Source of the DNA: Verrucomicrobiaceae bacterium
GTDB taxonomy: Bacteria; Verrucomicrobiota; Verrucomicrobiia; Verrucomicrobiales; Verrucomicrobiaceae
DNA length: 64,000 bases
NCBI GenBank assembly: GCA_015075365.1
Contig: JABTUN010000005.1
Location: forward strand, 248,001-312,000
Direction: 5' to 3'
In this document: piece after piece, positions 9,222-17,425 of the stretch
How positions within the stretch are numbered: position 1 is the stretch's first letter
Layout: every line of letters starts with the position of its first letter
Translations under genes and position numbers: made by a program
Notes under the pieces: model-generated
Database searches by the model: none
What the model was told of the DNA's origin: nothing
The model's input: only the letters and a program-made list of their open reading frames with translations

Positions 9222-10490
9222 TTACTGAATCGGGAAGTCACCGCCACCGGCGGGCTGGAGGATGTCGATGGGAGCCACGCGAGGGCCGGGGCCACCGACA
9301 CTGCCGCCGCTGCGGCTGGTGGGATTGACCTGATTGCGGTTGAGACGGCCGGAGGTCATGTAGTTCACGCCGCCGCGGGGAGCCTCGCCGTTCGCATGCT
9401 GGCGCAGGAGGTCGAGCGGCACGAGGCCGGCGAGATCGCCCACCGACGGGCCGCTGCTGTTGACCGGGCCGCCCATGGCGACATCCCCCGGTGCGCGGTC
9501 GCAGGAGCGGGCGGTGCCTTGGGCGACGATGTGGCCCTGCGGATCGCGGGCGATGACATCGATGGTGGTCTTGCCATCCGCGCCGACGTGATAGACCAGC
9601 TCCTTGGTGCCCGCGACGGTGCCATTGTTGTTGTGGCTCTCGATGACGACGACCGCGGCGGCATGGCCATCCTGGTCGTAGCCGCGCTGCTCCGCGACGA
9701 CATCGCCGTTTGCCTCGTCCTGCGTGTAGGTGGGGGCGGAGTCGGCGGTGGACTGGCTGCCGGAGCCAAACGTGAGCCGGCTGGCGGACTCAAAGATGCG
9801 GCCGGCGGCCGGCGTCATGTCATCGCGCGTCGCCGGGGAGGCATGGCGGCTGCGGGAGTAACCGCCGCGGATGTCGGTGAGGCCGTTGCCTCTGTTCGCG
9901 CCGGAGTGGGAGGGCACGCGGAAGTCGGGCTCGGGTGTTTTGCTGCCGTTGGCGATGTTGCCCTCGCTGTCGAAGGGCATCTCAAAACCCGCGCCGTGGC
10001 GGAAACCGCCGCCCTTGAGGCCGAGGGATTCGTTCAGCGCGTCCGGGACGGCCTTGCGGATCTCCTCCAGGCTGCGCAGGCCGCCGGCCACTTGAGCATC
10101 TTCGCGGAGGGCGGCGGTGTTTTTGCCTTCGAGGCCCGCGGCGGGCTTGGCAGGCATGCGGGAGCTGGCGGGCGGCTTTTTCGGCAGGCTGCCGCGCGGG
10201 GTTGCGACGGACTTTTTCGTGCTTGCGGCGGCTTTCGGAGCCGGTCGGGCCGCAGGAGCCGGCGGCGGCGTGTTGAAGGCGCGGACGACCTGCGGCAGCA
10301 CGGCGCGGGCGATGCCGATGATCTGCCCGGCGTTCACGCGGCTGGAGGAAGGCCCGCCGGAGGAGGGAAGGGAGCGTGAGGGCGCGGCGGGGGCGCTGGC
10401 CGGGACACGGGGGCCGTTGAAGCCCGGTTTTTCGGCGTGTAGGGCACTGGCGGCGGCCAGGGCGAGGAGGAGGGAGAGTTTCGTTTTCAT
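9222..10490 (-). CDS. Secreted protein of unknown function
   Basis: 422 residues, not recognised. It begins with a clear signal peptide (MKTKLSLLLALAAASALHA), then a Pro/Ala/Ser-rich basic stretch to about residue 110. A less biased C-terminal half contains a beta-rich segment (VVVIESHNNNGTVAGTKELVYHVGADGKTTIDVIARDPQG, residues about 290-330) that could be a beta-sandwich strand set. There is no membrane anchor after the signal. A strong terminator follows the stop. The start at 10490 is set by the signal peptide. The frame also stays open upstream through trmL, but only antisense to no known protein, so it is ignored. A lineage-specific envelope protein is the best guess. Confidence 0.82.
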   Translation of the reverse strand: MKTKLSLLLALAAASALHAEKPGFNGPRVPASAPAAPSRSLPSSGGPSSSRVNAGQIIGIARAVLPQVVRAFNTPPPAPAARPAPKAAASTKKSVATPRGSLPKKPPASSRMPAKPAAGLEGKNTAALREDAQVAGGLRSLEEIRKAVPDALNESLGLKGGGFRHGAGFEMPFDSEGNIANGSKTPEPDFRVPSHSGANRGNGLTDIRGGYSRSRHASPATRDDMTPAAGRIFESASRLTFGSGSQSTADSAPTYTQDEANGDVVAEQRGYDQDGHAAAVVVIESHNNNGTVAGTKELVYHVGADGKTTIDVIARDPQGHIVAQGTARSCDRAPGDVAMGGPVNSSGPSVGDLAGLVPLDLLRQHANGEAPRGGVNYMTSGRLNRNQVNPTSRSGGSVGGPGPRVAPIDILQPAGGGDFPIQ

Positions 10491-10588
10491 GGGATGAGGT
10501 GGTTTGAGTTGGGGCGGCCTCGGATGGGCCGCGTTCATCCCCTGTCTGGCAGGCGGCGGGCGGACGTTACACACCGCCTCCCATTTTT

Positions 10589-11062
10589 TTACCCTTGCCC
10601 GCCCGTCGTCGCACCCTGGCGCTGCCGCACCGCCTCGTACAGCACGATGGCCGCCGCGGTGGCCAGATTCAGGCTGCGGGTGCCGCCATCCTGCATCGGA
10701 ATCGTCAGCCGGCGGCTCTCGTCGATGATGGACGGCGGGATGCCGCGTGTCTCCGGCCCCAGCACCAGATAGAGCTCGTCCACGCCCAGATCCGCCTCCC
10801 AGTGGGCGCGCGTGCCGCCGCATTCGATGAAGTAAAACTCGCTGCCCGGCCCGGCGGCCGCCTTCAGATCCTCCCACCGGTCCCACTGCCGCACATCCAC
10901 CTCCGGCCAGTAGTCCAGCCCGGCGCGCTTGAGGTGCCTGTCATCCAGGCTGAAGCCGAGCGGGCGGATCAAATGCAGCCGCGCTCCCGTGGCCAGGCAC
11001 AGGCGGCCGATCGCGCCCGTGTTGTGCGGGATCTCCGGCTGGAAGAGCACGAGGTGCAGCAT
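10589..11062 (-). CDS. trmL: tRNA (cytidine(34)-2'-O)-methyltransferase TrmL
   Basis: 157-residue SPOUT-class methyltransferase, the usual TrmL (YibK) length. Motif 1 (PEIPHNTGAIGRLC) is near residue 9, motif 2 (LVLGPETRGIP) near 98 and motif 3 (GTRSLNLATAAAIVLYE) near 126; together they form the knotted SAM site. The enzyme 2'-O-methylates the wobble base of leucine tRNAs in other bacteria. The GtrA gene lies just upstream on the same strand with a 6-base gap, so the two are probably co-transcribed. Confidence 0.95.
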   Translation of the reverse strand: MLHLVLFQPEIPHNTGAIGRLCLATGARLHLIRPLGFSLDDRHLKRAGLDYWPEVDVRQWDRWEDLKAAAGPGSEFYFIECGGTRAHWEADLGVDELYLVLGPETRGIPPSIIDESRRLTIPMQDGGTRSLNLATAAAIVLYEAVRQRQGATTGGQG

Positions 11063-11068
11063 GGCGGC

Positions 11069-11572
11069 TCAGCCCTTGAAGACAAAGAACTTCCGGCACA
11101 CGAAATTCACCGCCACGGACACCACCACCAGCAGGCCCTGCGCCACGATGGAGTGGATGCCGTATTTGTGGATGAGAAACGGACCGGCCGCCAGCCCCGC
11201 GGCAAAGCTCAGCAGGCTCACCAGCATGAAATAGAACAGCTCCTTCACCCAGTGGTGCCGCCCCTGCTCAAACACCCACTTCACGTTCGTCACATAGGCA
11301 AAGAAGGTGCTGAAGACCACCGCGATGCTGTTGTTGTACATCGAGTTCAGCGCGCGCACCTCCTTCGGGAGGCTGCTGTCGATCGCGGGATACAGCCAGG
11401 TCGAGCACGCCGTCCACACCGCCTGGTGCACCACCAGCGCGCCCACGCCGCAAATCCCGTACTTGATGAACTGGATGAGGGGATGCGTGTCCCGCGCGTT
11501 CATCCGCGCCAGGATCGTCCGCCAGTCATTTTCAGAGAAGAAGCGCCGGGCATCGGCGAATTGCTGCATCAT
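11069..11572 (-). CDS. GtrA-family small membrane protein
   Basis: 167 residues from the chosen ATG at 11572. Four predicted membrane helices are visible: YGICGVGALVVHQAVWTAC, IAVVFSTFFAYVTNVKWVF, LFYFMLVSLLSFAAGLAAGPFLI and IVAQGLLVVVSVAVNFVCRKFFVF. The asparagine plus RKFFVF ending is typical of GtrA proteins, which are thought to move lipid-linked sugars across the inner membrane. A start 12 codons further upstream would lie inside the terminator hairpin of the preceding gene, so the later ATG is preferred. It lies just upstream of trmL. Confidence 0.88.
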   Translation of the reverse strand: MMQQFADARRFFSENDWRTILARMNARDTHPLIQFIKYGICGVGALVVHQAVWTACSTWLYPAIDSSLPKEVRALNSMYNNSIAVVFSTFFAYVTNVKWVFEQGRHHWVKELFYFMLVSLLSFAAGLAAGPFLIHKYGIHSIVAQGLLVVVSVAVNFVCRKFFVFKG

Positions 11573-11588
11573 CGGGAAATCTACCCGC

Positions 11589-11629
11589 AAAACAAAAAGC
11601 CTGTCCAACGAAGAGTTCGTCGGACAGGC
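11589..11629 (-). terminator. Rho-independent terminator of the glycine-zipper lipoprotein gene
   Basis: On the minus strand, GCCTGTCC (11622-11629) pairs with GGACAGGC (11599-11606) and the stem continues inward (ACGAA with TTCGT) round a 3-base loop. It is followed by a T-rich run at 11589-11598. It separates the lipoprotein gene ending at 11663 from the GtrA gene. Confidence 0.88.
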
Positions 11630-11662
11630 ATGGAAAACACGGCGCGTGCGGCCGCCCGGTCA

Positions 11663-11980
11663 TCAATAGTAGTGGTAGCGGCCGTAGCGGTCGTAGTAAC
11701 CCGCCTGCTGCGGCTGGGCCGGCACCCAGCGCCCGTTGCGGTCGTAATAGCCGTTCTGCGCGTTGCGGCGCTCCCGCGCGTCCCCGATCGCCGCGCCGCC
11801 CACGGCGCCTGCTGCCGCGCCGATGGCCGCGCCCTCCAGGCCGCGCCCGCTTTGATTGCCGATGATGCCGCCAGCCGCGGCGCCCAGCAGACCGCCGACG
11901 ACCGCGCCCTGTTGCGCGCCCGGACTTCCGCAGGAGACGAGGGAACCCGAGGCGAGAATGAGTAGAATGGCCTTTTTCAT
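11663..11980 (-). CDS. Glycine-zipper lipoprotein
   Basis: 105 residues. The lipobox SLVSC ends the signal sequence (Cys17). The mature protein has a glycine-zipper pair, GAVVGGLLGAAAGGIIGNQSG and GAAIGAAAGAVGGAAIGDA (residues about 25-70), the kind of two-helix hairpin seen in outer-membrane and YMGG/2TM lipoproteins. It ends in a Tyr-rich tail (GYYDRNGRWVP, YYDRYGRYHYY) that may bind peptidoglycan or carbohydrate. The ATG at 11980 is fixed by the signal peptide. It is divergent from the secreted protein gene at 12160, and a strong terminator follows. Confidence 0.88.
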   Translation of the reverse strand: MKKAILLILASGSLVSCGSPGAQQGAVVGGLLGAAAGGIIGNQSGRGLEGAAIGAAAGAVGGAAIGDARERRNAQNGYYDRNGRWVPAQPQQAGYYDRYGRYHYY

Positions 11981-12159
11981 TGTGATGTGGTGTTGAGTTT
12001 GTGCGCCGCCAGATGGCCGGCGGGCATTTCGTCGCATGCTACCGGGCCTTTGTTCATTCTTGAAGGAAAATTTTCGCCTGGCTTGCGTCACCTTTCTCCA
12101 TTTGACGCCGTATGTGCATCGCATTACAAACCCGCTCCCTTTCTCCCACAACGTCCCAC

Positions 12160-12753
12160 ATGCGCCGCTCTCTCGCCCTTCTGACTGCTGTCCTTCTCAC
12201 CGCCTCCGCGAGCGCTGACCAGCTTCCCCTCGATCATCCTTGCGCGCAGATGGTGAAGAAATACCTCACCGCCGTTGTGGAGCAGGACTGGAAGACCGCC
12301 GCCGACATGCTCGTGGCCGATTCGCTGGAGCGCCGCCAGCGGGAGACCGTCTCCATCATCAAATCCGCGCCCACGATGTCGGACGAGGCCATGATGCTGC
12401 AGGGCTACAACGTGAAGGACTACAAGGAGCTGGAGAAGATGTCCCCGCAGGAGTTCTATGTCGTGGACCGCACCGCCTGGCATCAGAAGCTCAAAATCGC
12501 CCCGGAGGCCACCCAGCGCAAAAAAGAGACGCTCAAGATCAACATCCTGTCCGTCTGCAACGAGCCGGAGAAAAACTACGTCCACGTCACCGTGCGCACC
12601 TCCCAGGAGACGCTCACGGACAAGATCGAGGAGCTCTTCCTCATCTCCTTCGTCCCCAATCCCAAGCAGTCCAAGTCCTGGCTCATCGCGCCGGAAATGA
12701 AGGACCGCCCCGTCATCACCCCGCTGTCCGGCGGCGATGGCGCGAAAAAGTAA
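12160..12753 (+). CDS. Secreted protein of unknown function
   Basis: 197 residues with a signal peptide (MRRSLALLTAVLLTASASA). The mature part is mixed alpha/beta: CAQMVKKYLTAVVEQDWKTAADML near the start, and beta strands NYVHVTVRTS and ELFLISFVPNPKQSKSWLIAPEM near the end. That order (helical entry, then curved sheet) is reminiscent of NTF2/SnoaL-like or DUF4878-like lipoproteins, but I do not recognise a family with confidence. The ATG at 12160 is used because it starts the signal peptide. It is followed by about 450 bases of mosaic repeats. Confidence 0.82.
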   Translation: MRRSLALLTAVLLTASASADQLPLDHPCAQMVKKYLTAVVEQDWKTAADMLVADSLERRQRETVSIIKSAPTMSDEAMMLQGYNVKDYKELEKMSPQEFYVVDRTAWHQKLKIAPEATQRKKETLKINILSVCNEPEKNYVHVTVRTSQETLTDKIEELFLISFVPNPKQSKSWLIAPEMKDRPVITPLSGGDGAKK

Positions 12754-12759
12754 GGCACC

Positions 12760-13205
12760 GCAACGCGCGCAGCGCGTTCGTCGTTCGGGGTTCGCTTCGC
12801 GGCTTCGCAGCAGCCCGTTCTGATCGGTTGGCCGAAAGAGAGAAAAGAGGACGAAAGAGGTCAGAGGGCGGAGGGCGTAGGGCAGACGTGCGCGCAGCGC
12901 GTTGGTAGTCCCGCCTTGAGGCGGCCCTGATCGGTTGGCCGAAAGAGAGAAAAGAGGACGAAAGAGGTCAGAAGTCAGAGGTGAGACGTGAGAGGTTTAC
13001 GCAGCGCGTTCGTCGTTCGGGCTTTAGCCCGTTCTGTCATTGAACGTTCCGCGTTGGACGTTCGACGTTGAACGTTCCCCCGGTCAAAGGTGCGCGCAGC
13101 GCGTTCGTAGTTCGGGCTTTAGCCCGTTCCGTCGTTGAACGTTCCGCGTTGGACGTTCGACGTTGAGCGTTGCCTGGCTTGGCCGAAAGAGAGGAAAAAA
13201 GCCCC
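12760..13205. repeat. Mosaic intergenic repeat block 1
   Basis: No gene is supported here. The stretch is built from modules that recur in the window: GCGCAGCGCGTTCGTCGTTCGG; hairpin-like GGGCTTTAGCCC; an AACGTT-rich unit (GAACGTTCCGCGTTGGACGTTC) twice, at about 13038-13080 and 13134-13176; GGCCGAAAGAGAGAAAA at about 12832, 12938 and 13182; and GTCAGAAGTCAGAGGTGAGA. The same modules occur at 14.1, 19.7, 51.6, 60.1 and 63.4 kb. Confidence 0.85.
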
Positions 13206-13211
13206 CCGCCA

Positions 13212-14012
13212 CTACACCGCGGGCACGCCCAGGCAGCGCGGCTGGGTAAAGTCCAGCACGAACCGCGAGTTCAGCAGGAACGCGTGCCGCAGAAAGATCG
13301 CCAGCGTCGCCAGCACGCCGATGTGCTCGTAGGCCTCCTCCGCCACCGCCGTCATTTCAAAGCGGAACGAGTAGTGCCGCGCGGCATCGTAATCCACGCC
13401 CCCGGCCTCGTATTCAAAGCGGGAGCCGACCACCTCAAACGCCACCGCCCCCATCAGGTAGGCCGTCCCGGCCATGATCAGCGCGCGCTTCAGCCAGCGC
13501 GGCAGACGCCAGACGAAGGGCAGGTACACCAGGCCCAGGACGATGAGCACCACGGCCGCCGGGATCACCCAGGCATTCATCAGGTAGCCCTGGCCCAGGC
13601 CCGTCACCTCGCTCAGCCGGCGGGAGGGCACGTTGTGCAGCCCGGCCACCTCGTCCATTCCCATCAGCAGCAGCAGCAGCGCGATGCCGCGCCACCCCGT
13701 CCGCTGCGCGGGCGCATCGTGAAAGCTGATGATGAAGGCCAGCAGCGAGCAGACCTGTAGCAGCGTGGATGCATACCACGTCGGCACGTTCGCCTCGCTG
13801 TCCACGTCGTAGAGGCCAAAACCCGGCAGCGTGTTGGTCCCCTCCCGGTAGATCACATGCGCCAGCGCCGTCGCCAGCACAAAGGTGGCGGAGATGAGAC
13901 CGGCCACCAGGATGATCCGGCGGTGCATCTGGCTCACCGCCGCAGGCATCGGGGCGGGCGCATCAGCGCCGGCAGGCGGCGCTTGGGGCGGGGGTGAACA
14001 CGGCGCTGTCAT
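13212..14012 (-). CDS. Polytopic membrane protein of unknown function
   Basis: 266 residues from the ATG at 14012 (an in-frame ATG eight codons upstream is also possible). After a Pro/Ala-rich cytoplasmic start there are about six hydrophobic helices: IILVAGLISATFVLATALAHVI, YASTLLQVCSLLAFIISF, GIALLLLLMGMDEVAGL, NAWVIPAAVVLIVLGLVYLPFV, ALIMAGTAYLMGAVAFEVVG and a C-terminal amphipathic stretch. Charged residues inside helices (MDEVAGLH, FEVVGSRFE, EEAYEH) hint at a functional core, but I do not recognise a family. Mosaic repeats lie on both sides. Confidence 0.75.
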   Translation of the reverse strand: MTAPCSPPPQAPPAGADAPAPMPAAVSQMHRRIILVAGLISATFVLATALAHVIYREGTNTLPGFGLYDVDSEANVPTWYASTLLQVCSLLAFIISFHDAPAQRTGWRGIALLLLLMGMDEVAGLHNVPSRRLSEVTGLGQGYLMNAWVIPAAVVLIVLGLVYLPFVWRLPRWLKRALIMAGTAYLMGAVAFEVVGSRFEYEAGGVDYDAARHYSFRFEMTAVAEEAYEHIGVLATLAIFLRHAFLLNSRFVLDFTQPRCLGVPAV

Positions 14013-14094
14013 GGTGGAATCTCGTATAATTACCATAACACCGACCTTTTTCCAACCCCAATCTTCCCCGCCCGCCTCGCCGCCCAGGGAGGCA

Positions 14095-14200
14095 ATCAGC
14101 GGTCAGAGGGCGCGTTGGTCGTTCGGGCTTGAAGCCGTTTCTTCGTGGGTCGTTCAGGTAGGGACGCGCTGCGCCGCGTCCGACGACTTCCCCCGCTGTT
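14095..14200. repeat. Mosaic intergenic repeat block 2
   Basis: Contains TTGGTCGTTCGGGCTTGAAGCC and the GC-rich palindromic module GTAGGGACGCGCTGCGCCGC followed by GTCCGACGA. The latter module recurs at about 19880, 51960, 60318, 60446 and 63749 in either orientation. No gene is visible between 14040 and the minisatellite at 14301. Confidence 0.8.
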
Positions 14201-14300
14201 CCACAGCGCCATGATGAGGTCCTCCTTCGGCCCGCAGGCCGTGGTAAAAGGTCCCGATCCACGCCCCGCCCCGTGCCAGGCGGGTTCCTTTTTCCCGCCG

Positions 14301-14636
14301 GAACCATCCGGCGTGAAAAAGGAACCATCCGGCGCGAAAAAGGAACCATCCGGAATGAAAAAGGAACGATCCGGCGCGAAAAAGGAACTGTCCGGCGCGA
14401 AAAAGGAACTGTCCGGCGTGAAAAAGGAACTGTCCGGAATGAAAAAGGAACCATCCGGCGTGAAAAAGGAACCATCCGGAATGAAAAAGGAACTGTCCGG
14501 CGTGAAAAAGGAACCATCCGGAATGAAAAAGGAACCATCCGGCGCGAAAAAGGATCGATCCGGCGCGATGCCGGAACCATCCGGAATGAAAAAGGAACCG
14601 TCCGGCGCGAAAAAGGAACCATCCGGCGGAAAAACG
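14301..14636. repeat. 21-bp minisatellite, 16 units
   Basis: Sixteen head-to-tail units of 21 bp (for example GAACCATCCGGCGTGAAAAA plus G) fill exactly 336 bases. Units vary at a few positions (CCATCC/CTGTCC, GGCGTG/GGCGCG/GGAATG). A partial inverted unit (GGTTCCTTTTTC) stands just left, at about 14284. Because 21 is a multiple of 3, several frames on both strands stay open and read as heptapeptide repeats (EPSGVKK, TIRREKG). No frame has a convincing start, ribosome site or non-repeat domain, so no gene is called. Confidence 0.92.
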
Positions 14637-14817
14637 GAAACGCCCTTTCCACCGCCGCTCCGGGGCGCATCCAGCGCGTCGTCCGGCGGCCTGCCGCGCC
14701 ATCGGGACGGGCAGGACAGGGATGGCGGAGGCTGGTGGAGGCCGCGTTCATGGCGCGGATCATCCCACCGCCACGGCGGGTGTCATGGCTACAATGGCAG
14801 CCTTGCAGGATGGCCCT

Positions 14818-15105
14818 TCAGGCCATTCCCAGGGCCAGCACCCCTTCCAACAGGGGGCTAAAAACTTTTCCGGACAGGTCCAAAAAAGCCCCCAGCGTGC
14901 GGTCATAAGCCTTGGCGATGCGGTTGGCCAGCCGCAGGCTGACGCCGCGGCGATGGTGCTCCACATGCTGGATCGTGCGGCGCCTCACCGCCGCCGCCCC
15001 ATCTCCTTGTCTCCTCCTCTCCAAGTCTGGCTTCCGCGCCGTCTCCGCCACTCTCTTCGTCGAGCTGCGCGACCGGTTCCGCTTCGAGGACACCTTCGTC
15101 TTCAT
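14818..15105 (-). pseudogene. Broken XRE-type HTH regulator gene
   Basis: A 95-codon frame on the minus strand whose C-terminal half reads like the end of an XRE helix-turn-helix domain (HRRGVSLRLANRIAKAYDRTLGAFLDLSG). The expected first HTH helices are absent. In their place lies a GA-rich stretch (GGAGAGGAGGAGACAAGGAG) matching the intergenic GA-rich module at about 60130 and 62395. I infer that this repeat inserted into, or replaced, part of the HTH gene. It sits between the minisatellite and the Z1 operon and could be a former regulator of it. Confidence 0.42.
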
Positions 15106-15229
15106 GGCAGGGGTGGATGAATCGGCGGGATTGAATTCAAAACGGCACCCGCTGGCAAGGAAAAACCAGCAGCCATCTCCGCCCGCTTGCCATCCGTGCC
15201 GTCCTCTGGTTCAATACAAAAACTCCCGC

Positions 15230-17422
15230 ATGCCCCCCTCTCTGCATCTCTCTGGTTCCTTTTATCCCGCGTTCACTCAGTCGAAAGGCTATGCCGATGA
15301 CCTCAAAGGGTGCATTCAGCGCACGGTCTCCAAGTTGTTAACGGTTGAGACATCTTCAGAAGGCCCCGGAATGCTCCTTGGGAAAATCCAGAGTGGCAAG
15401 ACGCGAACGTTCATGGGCATCATCGCTCTGGCGTTTGACAATGGGTTCGATGTTTGTGTGGTGTTGACCAAGGGGACGAAAGCCCTCGCCAAACAGACAT
15501 GTCAGCGCATCGAACAGGATTTCGAGGCCTTTGATGAGGACATTCGAGTTCATGACATCATGACGATGCCTCCGCTGTCCAAGTTTGTGCTCGGAAGGAA
15601 GCTCATCTTTGTGGTCAAGAAGCAAAGCGACAACCTGGACCGTCTGCACAAGGCACTAGTAGAGGATTACCCGGCCCTGAGGCGCAAACGCATCTTGGTC
15701 ATTGATGACGAGGCGGACTTTGCCAGCATCGGTTACCACAAAAAGAAATCGACCGGCTTCGATCTGCGGAAGATCGCACGCCAGATCAATGACCTTCGCG
15801 ATGCGTTGCCGGCCTGCTCCTTCCTTCAAGTCACGGCCACCCCTTACTCGCTCTATCTCCAGCCAGAAGCTGTGACCATCGGCTCCATGGAGTTCAAACC
15901 GGTGCGGCCCGCCTTTACCGAGCTCGTGCCAGTTCATGCCAACTATGTGGGGGGCGATGTTTACTTCCCTGAGGAACAGGGCGAGTCTCCGCAGCCTGCC
16001 GATTTTATCCACATCAAGGTGACCGAGAAGGAAATCGGTGTGCTGAAGAAAAAGGACAAGCGCGTCCTGAATCCTGACGATGCTATCAACTCGAAGGCCA
16101 TTCCCGCATTCCGTTCGGCACTGGTGAACTTCGTCGCTGGTGCGGTGATTCGTCGCCTTCAGGCCAAAAAGACTGGCGTGAAGGCCGTGTATTACAGCTT
16201 TCTCGTTCACACGGAGGCAGGACGAGGTTCGCATTCCTGGCAGGAAGAACTGACCGGCTGCCTCGTGGACCAGCTTCTAGAGGCAGCTTCCGCCGGTTCA
16301 TCGGTGCTTGGCGAAATGGTCGATGCTGCTTATGATAACCTTGCGGTTTCCATTCAATCAGCCGGTTATTGGCTGCCCGACCGTGAAACCGTTCATGCTG
16401 GCGTCATTCAAGCACTCGAAGAAGAGCATCTGACCATCACCAAGGTCAACTCAGATGAGGAGGTGGTGAACATGCTGGACAAATCCGGCCAGCTTCGGCT
16501 GAACTCGCCCATGAACATCTTCATTGGTGGCCAGATTCTGGATCGTGGGATCACCATCGCCAACATGATCGGGTTCTTCTACGGGAGGAATCCCAAGCGC
16601 TTCCAGCAGGACACCGTGCTCCAGCATTCGCGCATGTATGGGTTCCGGCCAAAAGAGGACGTGGCAGTGACGCGCTTCTACACGGCTCCGGCCATCTATG
16701 AAGCCATGCGGCGCATGCAGGAGAGCGATAATGCTCTTCGTCGTGCGCTGGAACTGAGCGGCGACCATTCGGTGATCTTCATCCAAAAGGCGGCGGATGG
16801 GACTGTGATCCCATGCAGTCCCAACAAAGTGCTGCTTTCGGATGTCACCACGATCCGTCCGCACAAGCGGCTGCTGCCTATCGCCTTCCAGACAGGTTAC
16901 AAGAGCTACATCGCGAAGCCGATGGCGGAGATTGATGCCATTGTTGAGGAATACCTACCGAAGAGGAAAGAGGACCTCTTTGAAATGCCGCTGGATGTGG
17001 CGCTCGACTTGGTCAACCGCATCTACGACACCTTGGTGTTTGAGGAGCCGGGCTACACGGACAATCGGGATGAACTCATCGGGGCGCTGTCGCACCTCAG
17101 TTCCAATTGCATCAACAAAAACCGTCGCAACCGGGTGCTGGCGCTGTTCCGGGATGGTCGTGACGTAGTGCGCATTCGTGAAAAAAGTGGCCGCTTCATG
17201 AATGCGCCGGACTCTTCCCATCGTGAAGGCAAGATTGCGCGTGAGGCTGCCACCGAACTGCCGGTGCTCATGCTGCTTCGCCAGAATGGCAAGGAGCCGG
17301 AGTGGCGCGGAACGCCGTTCTACTGGCCAGTGGTATTAACACCTGCCAATGCCAAAACCGCCATCTTTGCCAACTCCGTGCGGCCCGATGTGGAAGAGGC
17401 CGAAGAACCTGAGGACGCTTGA
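15230..17422 (+). CDS. Z1-domain SF2-type ATPase/helicase-like defence protein
   Basis: 730 residues. Superfamily 2 signatures appear in order: Walker A GKIQSGKTRTF (about residue 48), Walker B-like VIDDEADFASI (about 155), motif III-like FLQVTATPYSLYL (about 198), and the motif V/VI region GGQILDRGITIANMIGFFYGR then VLQHSRMYGFRP (about 430-475). This pattern defines Z1-domain proteins, a group described with MORC/MutL-like ATPases, methylases and PD-(D/E)XK nucleases in restriction-type islands (Iyer and Aravind). None of those partners is present here; the next gene, 3 bases downstream, is a YaaW-like protein. The ATG at 15230 is used because the family starts shortly before the GKxQSGKT motif. 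The C-terminal 250 residues match no family I can name. Role in nucleic-acid surveillance is inferred. Confidence 0.88.
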   Translation: MPPSLHLSGSFYPAFTQSKGYADDLKGCIQRTVSKLLTVETSSEGPGMLLGKIQSGKTRTFMGIIALAFDNGFDVCVVLTKGTKALAKQTCQRIEQDFEAFDEDIRVHDIMTMPPLSKFVLGRKLIFVVKKQSDNLDRLHKALVEDYPALRRKRILVIDDEADFASIGYHKKKSTGFDLRKIARQINDLRDALPACSFLQVTATPYSLYLQPEAVTIGSMEFKPVRPAFTELVPVHANYVGGDVYFPEEQGESPQPADFIHIKVTEKEIGVLKKKDKRVLNPDDAINSKAIPAFRSALVNFVAGAVIRRLQAKKTGVKAVYYSFLVHTEAGRGSHSWQEELTGCLVDQLLEAASAGSSVLGEMVDAAYDNLAVSIQSAGYWLPDRETVHAGVIQALEEEHLTITKVNSDEEVVNMLDKSGQLRLNSPMNIFIGGQILDRGITIANMIGFFYGRNPKRFQQDTVLQHSRMYGFRPKEDVAVTRFYTAPAIYEAMRRMQESDNALRRALELSGDHSVIFIQKAADGTVIPCSPNKVLLSDVTTIRPHKRLLPIAFQTGYKSYIAKPMAEIDAIVEEYLPKRKEDLFEMPLDVALDLVNRIYDTLVFEEPGYTDNRDELIGALSHLSSNCINKNRRNRVLALFRDGRDVVRIREKSGRFMNAPDSSHREGKIAREAATELPVLMLLRQNGKEPEWRGTPFYWPVVLTPANAKTAIFANSVRPDVEEAEEPEDA

Positions 17423-17425
17423 TTT

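Noticed and set aside
14145..14861. Frames through the first minisatellite on both strands
   Set aside because: The 21-bp unit keeps several frames open at once; there is no start signal or unique domain to choose one.
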